Notes: generated from the letters alone by a model not told the origin. A stretch of 22,337 nt of DNA from MKRK01 sp001896915 (GCA_937973935.1 CALJJF010000224.1:1-22337), one strand, 5' to 3'. Shown: positions 1 through 8,060, counted from the first letter of the stretch. Translations and numbers: made by a program.

Positions 1-767
1 TATTTTGGGGCGGCAGAGAAGGTTATGAAACGCTGCTGAATACCGATATGGGATTGGAGCTTGACAATATGGCTCGTCTCATGCATATGACGGTGGAATA
101 TGCCCGCAGCATTGGTTTTCAGGGAGATTTTTATGTAGAACCAAAACCAAAAGAACCCACCAAGCATCAGTATGATTTTGATGTCAGCACGGTTCTGGCC
201 TTTTTGCAAAAATACGATCTGCACAATGATTTTAAAATGAACATTGAGGCCAACCATGCCACACTGGCACAGCATACCTTCCAGCATGAGCTGAGGGTTG
301 CCCGAATCAACAATGTATTCGGCTCCATTGATGCCAATCAGGGTGATTTATTGTTGGGTTGGGATACCGATCAATTCCCCACCAATGTATATGACTGTGC
401 TATGTGCATGTATGAGGTTATCAAAGCCGGAGGCTTTACGAAGGGCGGACTGAATTTTGACGCAAAGGTCCGCCGTGCCTCCTTTGAGCCAGCGGATTTG
501 TTCTTTTCCTATATTGCAGGCATGGACGCCTTTGCCCTTGGTCTGCGGATTGCCGATAAATTAATAACAGACGGACAAATCGACCACTTTACAGAGACTC
601 GCTATGAAAGCTATCAAAGCGGTATCGGCGCCGATATTGTGGCCGGCAAGGTAACCCTGCCGGCACTGGAGGCCTACGCCCTGTCCATGGGGGATGTGAC
701 CACCAACAAAAGCGGGCGGCAGGAATATCTTGAGCATATTGTCAATACAATCCTGTTCGGTTGTTAG
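1..767 (+). CDS. xylA: Xylose isomerase, C-terminal part (5' end outside window)
   Basis: Interconverts D-xylose and D-xylulose in the cytoplasm, the first step of isomerase-type xylose catabolism. The frame is open from base 3 and gives 254 residues before TAG at 765-767; family members are about 440 residues, so the N-terminal two-fifths lie upstream of the window. The visible part starts with the FWGGREGYETLLNTD motif, followed by the EPKPKEPTKHQYD segment, the metal-site stretch IEANHATLA and the GSIDANQGD/GWDTDQFP metal-binding block. These are hallmarks of class II xylose isomerases. Its stop codon lies inside the ribosome binding site of the next gene, xylB, so the two are almost certainly one operon. 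The catalytic residues in the visible part look intact. An internal ATG at 48 is not the start, because conserved family sequence continues upstream of it. Confidence 0.97.
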   Translation, partial: FWGGREGYETLLNTDMGLELDNMARLMHMTVEYARSIGFQGDFYVEPKPKEPTKHQYDFDVSTVLAFLQKYDLHNDFKMNIEANHATLAQHTFQHELRVARINNVFGSIDANQGDLLLGWDTDQFPTNVYDCAMCMYEVIKAGGFTKGGLNFDAKVRRASFEPADLFFSYIAGMDAFALGLRIADKLITDGQIDHFTETRYESYQSGIGADIVAGKVTLPALEAYALSMGDVTTNKSGRQEYLEHIVNTILFGC

Positions 768-771
768 GAGG
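766..771 (+). promoter_or_regulatory. xylB ribosome binding site overlapping the xylA stop codon
   Basis: AGGAGG lies seven bases before the xylB ATG at 779, and its first two bases belong to the xylA TAG stop (765-767). The site decides the xylB start and suggests that ribosomes finishing xylA help initiation on xylB. Confidence 0.85.
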
Positions 772-778
772 TGATCGC

Positions 779-2299
779 ATGTCCTGTTATCTTGGCGTGG
801 ATATCGGTACCAGCGGTACAAAAACAGTATTATTTTCATCATCGGGTCAAAAACTTGCCAGTGCCACGGAAGAATACCCCCTGTATCAGCCCGAAAACGG
901 CTGGGCAGAGCAAGAACCCATGGATTGGTGGAACGCAGTCTGTGCTTCTATTAAAAGGGTAATAGCAGCCTCCCGTGTAAATAAGGATGAGATTGGGGGC
1001 GTGGGCTTGTCCGGGCAAATGCACGGACTGGTCATGCTGGACAAAGACGGCAAGGTGCTTCGCCCGTCCATCCTCTGGTGTGACCAGCGCACCGCGGCGG
1101 AGTGCGAAGAAATTACCCTCCGGGTGGGGGCTGACCGGCTCATTGCCATTACAGCCAACCCTGCCTTGACCGGTTTTACGGCTTCAAAGATCCTGTGGGT
1201 TCAAAAGCATGAGCCCCATTTGTATGAGCGGTGCAATAAAATTTTGCTTCCCAAGGATTTTATCCGCTATATGCTGTCCGGTGAATATGCCGCAGAGGTA
1301 TCGGACGCCTCGGGCATGCAGCTTCTTGACATCAACCAGAGAGCATGGTCTCCGGAGATTTTAGAAAAGCTCGCCATTGATAAATCCTTGCTTGCCGCCG
1401 TTTATGAAAGTGTCGCCGTCACCGCAAAGGTCAGCTCCAGCGCCGCAGTGCAGACGGGACTGCGGCAAGGCACCCCCATCGTAGGCGGCGGGGGCGACCA
1501 GGCTGCCGGCGCAGTGGGAAACGGCATTGTAAAAGAAGGTCTGCTTTCCTCCACCATTGGTTCCTCCGGCGTTGTGTTTGCCCATACGGACGCACCGAGG
1601 ATTGACAAAGGCGGCCGAGTGCATACCTTTTGCCATGCCGTGCCCGGAGCTTGGCATGTGATGGGCGTGACCCAAGGGGCGGGATTGTCCCTGAAATGGT
1701 TTCGAGACAATTTCTGTGGCGATGAAATACGCTTGGGGAAGGATATGGCCATCGATCCCTATGTCATCATGGACAAGGAAGCGGCCGCTATCCCCCCCGG
1801 CTCCAATCAGCTTCTCTATCTACCCTATCTGATGGGAGAACGCACCCCCCATCTGGATCCAAAGGCACGGGGCGTCTTTTTCGGTCTATCTACCTTCCAC
1901 AATAAAGCTGACTTGATCCGCGCTGTCATGGAGGGTGTAACCTTTTCCCTTCGTGATTGCCTGGAAATCCTGAGGGAAACGGGCGTCTCGGCAGACGAGA
2001 TTGTTGCTTCCGGCGGAGGTGGAAAATCTATGCTGTGGCGGCAAATGCAGGCGGATGTATACCGTTGTCCGGTAGTAACCACCATATCTGATGAAGGTCC
2101 CGCTCTGGGCGCAGCTATTCTGAGCATGGTAGGCACCGGCGCTTATGACAATGTTCCGGAAGCCTGTGATGCCATTGTTCGGAAAAAGGACGTCACCCGG
2201 CCGGACGATGCTTCCGCGGCTGTTTATGAAAAACAGTATGCCATTTATAAAACCCTCTATCCCATTCTGAAAACCAGCTTTGAACAGCTGACTAGGTAA
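779..2299 (+). CDS. xylB: Xylulokinase (FGGY family)
   Basis: Phosphorylates D-xylulose with ATP to give D-xylulose 5-phosphate, which enters the pentose phosphate pathway. The product has 506 residues, normal for the family. The start is ATG at 779, preceded by AGGAGG at 766-771; the in-frame TTG at 761 is rejected because it lies upstream of that site and inside xylA. Visible features are the N-terminal phosphate-binding loop GVDIGTSGTK (residues 6-15), the substrate-loop motif GLSGQMHGLV (76-85), the catalytic-region motif GGGGDQAAGAVGNG with Asp240 as probable base, and the C-terminal FGGY-type motifs GERTPHLDPKARGVFFG and ASGGGGKS. The xylA stop overlaps its ribosome binding site, implying coupled translation. 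Transcription probably ends at the hairpin at 2332-2370. Confidence 0.97.
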   Translation: MSCYLGVDIGTSGTKTVLFSSSGQKLASATEEYPLYQPENGWAEQEPMDWWNAVCASIKRVIAASRVNKDEIGGVGLSGQMHGLVMLDKDGKVLRPSILWCDQRTAAECEEITLRVGADRLIAITANPALTGFTASKILWVQKHEPHLYERCNKILLPKDFIRYMLSGEYAAEVSDASGMQLLDINQRAWSPEILEKLAIDKSLLAAVYESVAVTAKVSSSAAVQTGLRQGTPIVGGGGDQAAGAVGNGIVKEGLLSSTIGSSGVVFAHTDAPRIDKGGRVHTFCHAVPGAWHVMGVTQGAGLSLKWFRDNFCGDEIRLGKDMAIDPYVIMDKEAAAIPPGSNQLLYLPYLMGERTPHLDPKARGVFFGLSTFHNKADLIRAVMEGVTFSLRDCLEILRETGVSADEIVASGGGGKSMLWRQMQADVYRCPVVTTISDEGPALGAAILSMVGTGAYDNVPEACDAIVRKKDVTRPDDASAAVYEKQYAIYKTLYPILKTSFEQLTR

Positions 2300-2331
2300 C
2301 AGATCTGCACTCTATGGATGGAACCGGTATG

Positions 2332-2374
2332 AAAATCCTCTGACTGTATCATCACAGCCAGAGGATTTTTTAAT
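2332..2374 (+). terminator. Intrinsic terminator between xylB and the Bce permease gene
   Basis: A perfect 11-bp stem (2332-2342 with 2359-2369/70) surrounds a partly paired 16-nt loop in which CTGT pairs with ACAG. The plus strand continues with a T run, so it ends the xylAB transcript. The minus-strand permease stop codon (2370-2372) sits at its edge, and minus-strand transcripts also end with TTTT, so the hairpin may serve both convergent operons. Confidence 0.85.
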
Positions 2375-4322
2375 ACTTTTTTAAAACCTCATCCATGTAT
2401 TTTTTTCTGGTGAGAAAGAAGAACACAGACTGGAACAGGAAATATGCCGCCACCACCACTGTCGCAAAAATCATGAATTCTTTCATCACGTCCTGACCTC
2501 CTACCAAATGGGTCATGTAATAGATAAATGAATAGCCCATGACACTGCCGAAAATCAACGGAGAGAAGAAGGTAACCAATAGTTCCTTTGTGATAATCCC
2601 CTTCGCCTCTTTTTTGACCAGACCGATTTTATAAAGCTTATCATATTTCTGTCTTGCGGATTCCGTCTCTGTATACTGCTTGAAGAATAACACACTCCCC
2701 GCAGCAATAAAGAACAACAGCCCCATAACGGCGGTGACGAAAATGAAAAGTGAATAGGCTTTTTTCAGTTCTGTATAAGCCAGTATTCGTGAAATGACCG
2801 TAATCAGTTTGTCGCCGTTTGCCACAGCAGGCGTAATTTTTGCATTTTCGGCTTTTACAGCGGCGGTAAGCTCATCAATGGTTTTCTGTGTGTTTTTCCA
2901 ATCCTTGAACATAAAGGTGTGGAACACACCGACGCTGTTTTGGTTGGCGCTTCTCAATGCCTGATAATCTTCGTCACTGACCACCAATCCGGAATTACAC
3001 AAAAAGCTGCTGGAGGAGCTGACCCATGGCGCCCGCTTGGATTCTGTCACCGTAAGCTTCTTTCCTCCCACAGTCAGCATGCTGCCCGGTGCGATTCCGA
3101 AATTGCCCGGTTCCCAGGATATGATGGCGTTATAAACCTGTCCGTTGGTCACGGTAATGGAAGAATTGGTGTACTGATTGTAAGCGGATACATTGATGAC
3201 CGGCTTTGCGTTCATTTTGTCCGTTACCCCTGCGTCGTTATGAAAGCCCAGTGCCAGAAATTCAATGCGGTTCTGCTTCTCCAGCGGGGTCGGCGATGAT
3301 TTCAGGATTTCTGCAAGCTTTGCATCACTGAGATTGTTTACGCCATACACCGATGCATATTCGATATGATTGGGCTGATTCATGCCGGATATTTTTTCAG
3401 CCAGGCTGAACAGAGAAAAGGGAGACGCCACAAAAAATACGATCATGGAGCTTAAAATACTTAACACGAAAATAATTTTTTTGTTCTGATTGAATTTTGA
3501 AGTAATTTCGGTGACCAGCAAAACGTTTTGGTAGTAGCTTTTTTTGTTGCCCTTAATCATAGCCAGAACTGCCATACCAGCATTGGCAATGGTCAGGTAA
3601 ACCCCTGTAAAGATGAGCAGAATATTGATGATTACAAAAACAGGATTTGTGTTTAATGTATCATTGTCAGATACAATAACAAAAGCCGCAAGAGAAACCA
3701 CCAGAATGACAAAACCGAGGATCCCCGGAAGAAGCTTTGCTTTGATTTCCTTTTCGTTTTTGCGTGCGGCGGAAAGCAGCTCACCGATTTCCAGCTTCCT
3801 GGTATGAAGCCTGCTCAAAGTGAGCACCAAAAGAAAAACAATTGCAAACACGCCCACCGTCAGGGCAAAGCTGAATAAGCTCAGGGAATATTCAATGCCC
3901 TGTAAATCCAGAATGGAAGCAACCACCATCTGAAACAGTCTCGAAAAAATAACGCCGGACACAAGACCGGTCACAAAAGAAGAGGCGATGATAAAGGAGT
4001 TTTCGATCAAAATGATTTTGCGTATATCCTTACTCGTCATGCCCAGCGTCATATAAATTCCAAATTCCTTATAGCGGGATTTGACAAACGCCGTGTGGGC
4101 ATAGTTAATAAAGAAAACCGAGAAGAGTGCTATGACGGTCAGGGACATAAAGAAAATGATATTGATCACTTCCTTTTCGCCGCCGTCCTTCAGACTTTTG
4201 TTAAATAACAGCGTGGCATACATGAAAAACAACATAATGGAAAAGCTGGAGCATAAAAAATAGGACAAATACTTTTTCAAGTTGACCTTAAAGTTTTTGA
4301 TCGCAATGGTGCTAAATTTCAT
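2370..4322 (-). CDS. Bce-type ABC transporter permease (FtsX-like, peptide antibiotic resistance)
   Basis: Membrane subunit of an ABC transporter of the BceB type, which in characterised systems protects cell-wall lipid intermediates from peptide antibiotics and also acts as the sensor for its partner kinase. The product is 650 residues from ATG at 4322. An upstream in-frame extension is rejected because GGAGGTGAG sits just ahead of this ATG and family similarity begins here (MKFSTIAIKNFKVN). The layout is typical: an N-terminal helix, an FtsX-like block of helices (roughly 50-330), a large extracellular domain between helices 7 and 8 (about 315-530), then three closing helices. The start overlaps the end of the ATPase gene by 11 bases, so the two are coupled. 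The ligand cannot be read from the sequence. Confidence 0.92.
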   Translation of the reverse strand: MKFSTIAIKNFKVNLKKYLSYFLCSSFSIMLFFMYATLLFNKSLKDGGEKEVINIIFFMSLTVIALFSVFFINYAHTAFVKSRYKEFGIYMTLGMTSKDIRKIILIENSFIIASSFVTGLVSGVIFSRLFQMVVASILDLQGIEYSLSLFSFALTVGVFAIVFLLVLTLSRLHTRKLEIGELLSAARKNEKEIKAKLLPGILGFVILVVSLAAFVIVSDNDTLNTNPVFVIINILLIFTGVYLTIANAGMAVLAMIKGNKKSYYQNVLLVTEITSKFNQNKKIIFVLSILSSMIVFFVASPFSLFSLAEKISGMNQPNHIEYASVYGVNNLSDAKLAEILKSSPTPLEKQNRIEFLALGFHNDAGVTDKMNAKPVINVSAYNQYTNSSITVTNGQVYNAIISWEPGNFGIAPGSMLTVGGKKLTVTESKRAPWVSSSSSFLCNSGLVVSDEDYQALRSANQNSVGVFHTFMFKDWKNTQKTIDELTAAVKAENAKITPAVANGDKLITVISRILAYTELKKAYSLFIFVTAVMGLLFFIAAGSVLFFKQYTETESARQKYDKLYKIGLVKKEAKGIITKELLVTFFSPLIFGSVMGYSFIYYMTHLVGGQDVMKEFMIFATVVVAAYFLFQSVFFFLTRKKYMDEVLKKY

Positions 4323-5076
4323 TCTTCTCACCTCCGATGACGGCGAGGCAATCGAGAATTCTGTCAAAAAACTCTTTTCGGTCACCCTTACTGACGATTT
4401 CCATGCATACCTTGCCGTCCTTGATGAAAATAATGCGTTTGCAAAAGCTGGCGGCAAAGGCATCATGGGTCACCATTAAAATCGTACTGTTCCTCTCTGT
4501 ATTCATTTTGGTGAACAGTCTCATTACGGCGTTTGATGATTTTGAATCCAGATTTCCTGTGGGTTCATCTGCAAAAACAATGGCAGGATCGCTGACCAGC
4601 GAACGGCTGACAGCGGCGCGCTGCTGCTGACCGCCGGAAACCCCATGGGGATATTTGTCCTTGATGTGATAGATTTCAAACAGCGACATGATTTCTTTGA
4701 TTTTCTCTTCCATGTAAGCGCTGTCCTTCTTGTCTAAGATAAGAGGAAGCATCACGTTTTCCTTCAGTGTTAAGCTATCCAGCAGATTAAATTCCTGAAA
4801 CACAAACCCCAGCTTCTGTCTTCTGAACAGCGCCAGCTCATCCTTGCTCATGGTGGTAATGCTTCTGCCGTCAATTTCAATGTTGCCGGTGGTGGGGATA
4901 TCGATCCCGCTTAAAATATTCAGCAGTGTGGATTTTCCGCTTCCCGACGGACCCATGACGCCCACAAACTCGCCGGCTTCCACAGACAGATCCACACCGT
5001 CCAGCGCTCGGGTAGAGCCTGCGTCTTCCTTTCCGCCGTATACCTTCGTTATATTTTTTGTGTTTAAAACCTTCAT
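4312..5076 (-). CDS. Bce-type ABC transporter ATP-binding protein
   Basis: Cytoplasmic ATPase that drives the adjacent permease. The product is 254 residues from ATG at 5076, with AGGAGGA seven bases upstream; a 30-residue in-frame extension further upstream lacks family similarity and is rejected. Walker A is GPSGSGKST (residues 42-50), the Q-loop is FQEFNLLD (93-100), the signature is VSGGQQQR (146-153), Walker B plus catalytic Glu is IVFADE (166-171), the D-loop follows at GNLD, and the switch His lies in VTHD. This is the MacB/LolD/BceA subclass that pairs with FtsX-fold permeases. It overlaps the permease start by 11 bases and is separated from the kinase gene by 93 bases, a gap that holds a promoter-like element. 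Confidence 0.94.
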   Translation of the reverse strand: MKVLNTKNITKVYGGKEDAGSTRALDGVDLSVEAGEFVGVMGPSGSGKSTLLNILSGIDIPTTGNIEIDGRSITTMSKDELALFRRQKLGFVFQEFNLLDSLTLKENVMLPLILDKKDSAYMEEKIKEIMSLFEIYHIKDKYPHGVSGGQQQRAAVSRSLVSDPAIVFADEPTGNLDSKSSNAVMRLFTKMNTERNSTILMVTHDAFAASFCKRIIFIKDGKVCMEIVSKGDRKEFFDRILDCLAVIGGEKNEI

Positions 5077-5114
5077 GATAATTCCTCCTGTAACGTTTGT
5101 TTTTGTTTTGTTCT

Positions 5115-5148
5115 GTTCCCAGTATATCTCGATATTCTCTATGGAACC
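5115..5148 (-). promoter_or_regulatory. Possible regulator-dependent promoter/operator of the ABC genes
   Basis: In the 93-base kinase/ATPase gap the minus strand carries a -10-like TATACT (5121-5126) with no recognisable -35 box. Around it lie nested inverted repeats: an outer GTTCC/GGAAC pair and an inner ATATC-GA-GATAT. Bce-type regulators usually activate a separate promoter in front of the transporter genes, and a -10 with a poor -35 fits an activated promoter. The site itself does not match a binding motif that I know. Confidence 0.3.
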
Positions 5149-5169
5149 ATCGAACCGCCTAAACAAACC

Positions 5170-6168
5170 TTACAGTTTTGAAAGATAATCCACTTTAACC
5201 GTAGTGCCCTTGTTGACTTCCGATTCTATTGCAATGTGATTGCCTAATTTTTTTGCAATTTCATGACAGACATAAAGACCGATTCCGGAGCTGTTTTTAT
5301 ATCTTCTGCCATTCTCGCCGGTAAAAAACGGCTCGAACACCCGTCCGATGTCATAGGGGGGAATGCCCGCTCCCTCATCCCGAATGCTTAAAGTCACGCT
5401 TCCCTTTTCCTTCTCCAGTGTGAAATAAATGTTTTTTGTCTTTTCGGTTTCGGCGGAATATTTGATGGCATTGGAAATAATCTGATCCAACAGGATTTCG
5501 TTCCATTTGGGATCGGTCAGCACAAAAACATCCTCCTCCCACATCATTTTCGGAAACACATGGCTGTAAATAAACTGTCTCTTTTTCTGGTTGATGATGC
5601 TTTTCAGGCTTTCCGTCAAATTCACACCTTGAGGTTCATAATCCTTTGCAAATTCCATGAGCCGCAGCAGTGTCAGAACCTGTTCCAAGCCCGCTGCCAT
5701 ACGACCGCTTTCCTCTTTGATATTGATATGGTCTTCCGCTCCGATTTCGCTTTTTTGTAAAATCAGATCCATCACCGACAGGGGTGTTTTCATGTTGTGA
5801 ACCCACAAGGAAATAAAGCGGTTTTTGTTTTTGTTCTCAAAATCCGCCCGCTCCAGCAGATCTGTATAATATTGATGAATGTGGTGAATGACCCGTTCCG
5901 TTTCCCTTTGCTCACAGGAGGACGGGGAAAGGTCATAGTCCTTATTTTTTACCGCATTCTTCAGTTTTTTCTGAAAGCCGTAAAATCGAAACCATTTGAT
6001 CAGCAACATGACAATAAACAGAAATACAGAAATCAGAACAGGATAAACGATCTCTATTTCACCCTTTGTCAGAATGAAATAAAAAAGAATTATCATGAAA
6101 TTAGAAGTAAAATACAGGACGCTGAACAATAGATTGTCCTTAGCAAATGCGATAATATATCGTTTCAT
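5170..6168 (-). CDS. Bce-type intramembrane-sensing histidine kinase
   Basis: Sensor kinase that phosphorylates the response regulator encoded just upstream. The product is 332 residues from ATG at 6168. Two transmembrane helices near the N-terminus (about 14-34 and 41-59) are joined by only a few extracellular residues. This means it has no sensory domain of its own, the mark of kinases that take their signal from a BceAB transporter. The phosphoacceptor His124 lies in SLWVHNMKTPLS, the N box in DQIISNAIKYS, the G1 box is DEGAGIP, the F box FEPFFTGENG and the G2 box SGIGLYV, so the catalytic domain looks active. Its start is three bases beyond the regulator stop, with GGAG ahead of it, so the two are co-transcribed and probably coupled. 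Confidence 0.94.
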   Translation of the reverse strand: MKRYIIAFAKDNLLFSVLYFTSNFMIILFYFILTKGEIEIVYPVLISVFLFIVMLLIKWFRFYGFQKKLKNAVKNKDYDLSPSSCEQRETERVIHHIHQYYTDLLERADFENKNKNRFISLWVHNMKTPLSVMDLILQKSEIGAEDHINIKEESGRMAAGLEQVLTLLRLMEFAKDYEPQGVNLTESLKSIINQKKRQFIYSHVFPKMMWEEDVFVLTDPKWNEILLDQIISNAIKYSAETEKTKNIYFTLEKEKGSVTLSIRDEGAGIPPYDIGRVFEPFFTGENGRRYKNSSGIGLYVCHEIAKKLGNHIAIESEVNKGTTVKVDYLSKL

Positions 6169-6171
6169 AGT

Positions 6172-6867
6172 CTACTCCGCCATTTGGGAGGTGTCAAACA
6201 AATAGCCGACTCCCCGTTTGGTCTTAACGGCATCCTCAACCCCCAGCTCAGACAGCTTGTTTTTTACCCTGGTCACGTTCACCGTCAGGGTGTTGTCGTC
6301 CACAAAAGCACTGTCGTCCCACAGCTGGGACAACAGCTCCTCTCTTGTCACAATTTTATCAGCATTGCTTAACAATAGCTTCAGCAGTCTGCATTCGTTT
6401 TTGCTTAACTCGCACATCTTGCCCCGATAAGTCATTTTAAAGCCCGATTCTATCAGCTCCAGACCCTTTATGGCTATCAGTTTTGTTTCGGTCACTGCGT
6501 ATTCACCATAACAGCGGCGGATGGCGGCATTCACCTTTGCGGTCAGGATTTGTGTGCTGAAGGGCTTGGTGATATAATCGTCGGCTCCCATTTCCATTCC
6601 CATGATCTGATGGGTTTCTTCGTCACGTGCGGAGATGAAGATGACCGGCACTTTTGATTTTCTGCGAAAAATACGACAAAAATAGAACCCGTCATAATAA
6701 GGCAGGTTGATATCCAGCAAAACAAGGTCGGGACGGATGCGTTCAAACTGCTCTTCGATTTTCTGAAAGCTACTCACAGTATGAACCCGGTATCCGTATT
6801 TTTGCAAGGTGTCCCTGATCAGCTCCTGCAGGGTTTCGTCGTCTTCAATCAAAAATATTTGATACAT
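6172..6867 (-). CDS. OmpR-family response regulator (BceR-like)
   Basis: DNA-binding regulator paired with the downstream kinase. The product is 231 residues from ATG at 6867, with GAGG five bases upstream; a 24-residue in-frame upstream extension is rejected. The receiver domain (residues 1 to about 115) has the acidic pair Asp9/Asp10, phosphoacceptor Asp52 in LVLLDINLP, Ser79 in FISAR and Lys101 in ITKPF. The C-terminal part (about 130-231) is a winged-helix domain with the typical ELSKNECRLLKLLL and VNVTRVKNKL segments. First gene of the four-gene module; its promoter is at 7045-7073 and its leader RNA is about 170 nt and rich in inverted repeats. The likely target is the promoter region of the ABC genes. 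Confidence 0.94.
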   Translation of the reverse strand: MYQIFLIEDDETLQELIRDTLQKYGYRVHTVSSFQKIEEQFERIRPDLVLLDINLPYYDGFYFCRIFRRKSKVPVIFISARDEETHQIMGMEMGADDYITKPFSTQILTAKVNAAIRRCYGEYAVTETKLIAIKGLELIESGFKMTYRGKMCELSKNECRLLKLLLSNADKIVTREELLSQLWDDSAFVDDNTLTVNVTRVKNKLSELGVEDAVKTKRGVGYLFDTSQMAE

Positions 6868-6961
6868 AACATCCTCATTTCTGGCAGTTTCCGCTTCAAA
6901 AACCGTATTGCCGGCATTGACAGGACAGTGTAAAAGCATTATGATAGAATTAACGGGGAAA

Positions 6962-7021
6962 TGCAGGCTTCAAACGCTTTTTATCCTGCAACAATGGGTT
7001 TACACTCATTGTTACCAATGA
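6962..7021 (-). repeat. Inverted-repeat cluster in the Bce leader RNA
   Basis: Three half-sites occur in a row: AACAATG (6990-6996), CATTGTT (7007-7013) and CAATGA (7016-7021). The middle one can pair with either neighbour, so two hairpins exclude each other. Next to them TGCAGG (6962-6967) and CCTGCA (6985-6990) form a further pair around a 17-base loop. No run of T follows, so this is not an ordinary terminator. It could be RNA structure or protein-binding DNA. Confidence 0.5.
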
Positions 7022-7044
7022 ATTTTCTGATTTCTTCGATCAAA

Positions 7045-7073
7045 ATTGTACCATATTTTCATAATTTTATCAA
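7045..7073 (-). promoter_or_regulatory. Promoter of the Bce module
   Basis: Reading leftward: -35 TTGATA (7068-7073), 17-base spacer, -10 TACAAT (7045-7050). Each box matches the vegetative consensus in five of six places. Predicted transcription start is near 7038, giving a leader of about 170 nt. Confidence 0.65.
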
Positions 7074-7135
7074 TGAAAGAGGTAAAATGAAACCAAAAAA
7101 TCAATACATTTCAAGTTTTGGATGGAACTGATGTG

Positions 7136-7164
7136 TTGATTCACCTACCATGCAGTGTTAGCAT
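7136..7164 (+). promoter_or_regulatory. Possible promoter of the CAP-domain gene
   Basis: TTGATT (7136-7141), a 17-base spacer and TAGCAT (7159-7164); each box matches four of six consensus bases. A direct repeat, ATGCAGTGTT at 7150-7159 and 7169-7178 (19-base period), brackets the -10 box and may be a regulator site. Confidence 0.35.
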
Positions 7165-7283
7165 GTAGATGCAGTGTTTTTCACAAAAGAAAACGGCGTT
7201 TTCAAAAGCAGAACGCCATTCAGCATTTGGCTGTGCCAATCTTGAAACTTTTTTCACCGGGCACAGGAAAGGAAGGTATATTT

Positions 7284-8039
7284 ATGAAAAACAAAATTAT
7301 TTTATCTGTCGTATGTATTCTTGCGATTTTCAGCGTGTTCGTCCTCTATGCCAGTGCGGGGAAGCATTTTGTCGAGAATTCGGCAAAACTAGAACCCACA
7401 ACAACCCTGACAACTTCTGAAAAAACAGAAGCAACAATTCCATCGGACGGCACAATGGCTATCACACAGACAACGGCCGCGAAAACCCAAATTGACACGC
7501 CTGCCCAGACAGTGATCACGACAACGAAAAAGCAGACCACTGCACCGACGACAAAAAAACCAACAGCAGCCCCACAGGAAAAAACGACCTGTCTCCCTAA
7601 AACAACTGTCAAAAAAACGCAGCAAAATCCTGCGATCACAACAAAAAAGACGACTCCGGGCAGCTTTGAAAGCCAGGTAATCGACCTTGTTAACGTGGAG
7701 AGGGCAAAAGCAGGTTTGAATCCCCTGACCGAAAACACAAATTTAAGCTATGTTGCCACATTAAAATCCGAGGATATGGCAAAGCTGAATTATTTTGACC
7801 ATACCTCTCCGACTTACGGTTCTCCCTTTGATATGATGAAGCAATTTGGAGTTTCTTACCGTGCCGCAGGCGAAAACATCGCCATGGGACAAACCTCGCC
7901 CGAGCAGGTCATGAACGGCTGGATGAATTCTGAAGGTCACAGAAAGAATATCCTAAGCCCGAACTTCACCCAGATCGGCGTAGGAATTGCCAAAAACGCT
8001 GAGGGAAGACTATACTGGACACAACAATTCATCGGATAA
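7284..8039 (+). CDS. Secreted CAP/SCP-domain protein (YkwD-like)
   Basis: Extracellular or membrane-tethered protein of the CAP superfamily; the bacterial YkwD-type members have no settled biochemical role. The product is 251 residues from ATG at 7284, chosen for the AGGAAAGGAAGG upstream and because it yields a clean signal/anchor (positive MKNK, then hydrophobic residues 5-24). Residues about 38-125 form a low-complexity Thr/Lys/Pro/Ala linker typical of surface proteins. The CAP domain spans about 128-251 and keeps the family motifs: VNVERAKAGL, NYFDHTSP with His173, GENIA with Glu197, GHRKNIL with His219, and the closing YWTQQF. It stands alone between a divergent Bce module and a convergent gene. 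A link to envelope stress is suggested by position only. Confidence 0.92.
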   Translation: MKNKIILSVVCILAIFSVFVLYASAGKHFVENSAKLEPTTTLTTSEKTEATIPSDGTMAITQTTAAKTQIDTPAQTVITTTKKQTTAPTTKKPTAAPQEKTTCLPKTTVKKTQQNPAITTKKTTPGSFESQVIDLVNVERAKAGLNPLTENTNLSYVATLKSEDMAKLNYFDHTSPTYGSPFDMMKQFGVSYRAAGENIAMGQTSPEQVMNGWMNSEGHRKNILSPNFTQIGVGIAKNAEGRLYWTQQFIG

Positions 8040-8060
8040 CCGTCAAATACACTGCAAAAC

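Larger units (their letters stand above)
6868..7283. other. 416-base divergent intergenic region between the Bce module and the CAP gene
   Basis: No convincing long gene. It holds the leftward Bce promoter (7045-7073), inverted repeats in that transcript's leader (6962-7021), a possible rightward promoter for the CAP gene (7136-7164) with a direct repeat around its -10 box, and a GGCGTT/AACGCC stem-loop (7195-7217) in the presumed CAP leader. The CAP ribosome binding site (AGGAAAGGAAGG) closes the region. Confidence 0.7.

Noticed and set aside
6868..6939. A 24-residue N-terminal extension of the response regulator
   Set aside because: Receiver domains begin almost exactly at MYQIFLIEDD, and GAGG precedes that ATG; the extension is leader RNA.
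7155..7283. A longer start for the CAP-domain protein
   Set aside because: The extra 43 residues would bury the signal sequence, and AGGAAAGGAAGG points to ATG 7284.
7389..7738. Minus-strand frames across the Thr/Lys-rich linker of the CAP gene
   Set aside because: They are the reverse of low-complexity ACA/AAA codons and give Phe/Val/Cys-rich nonsense.
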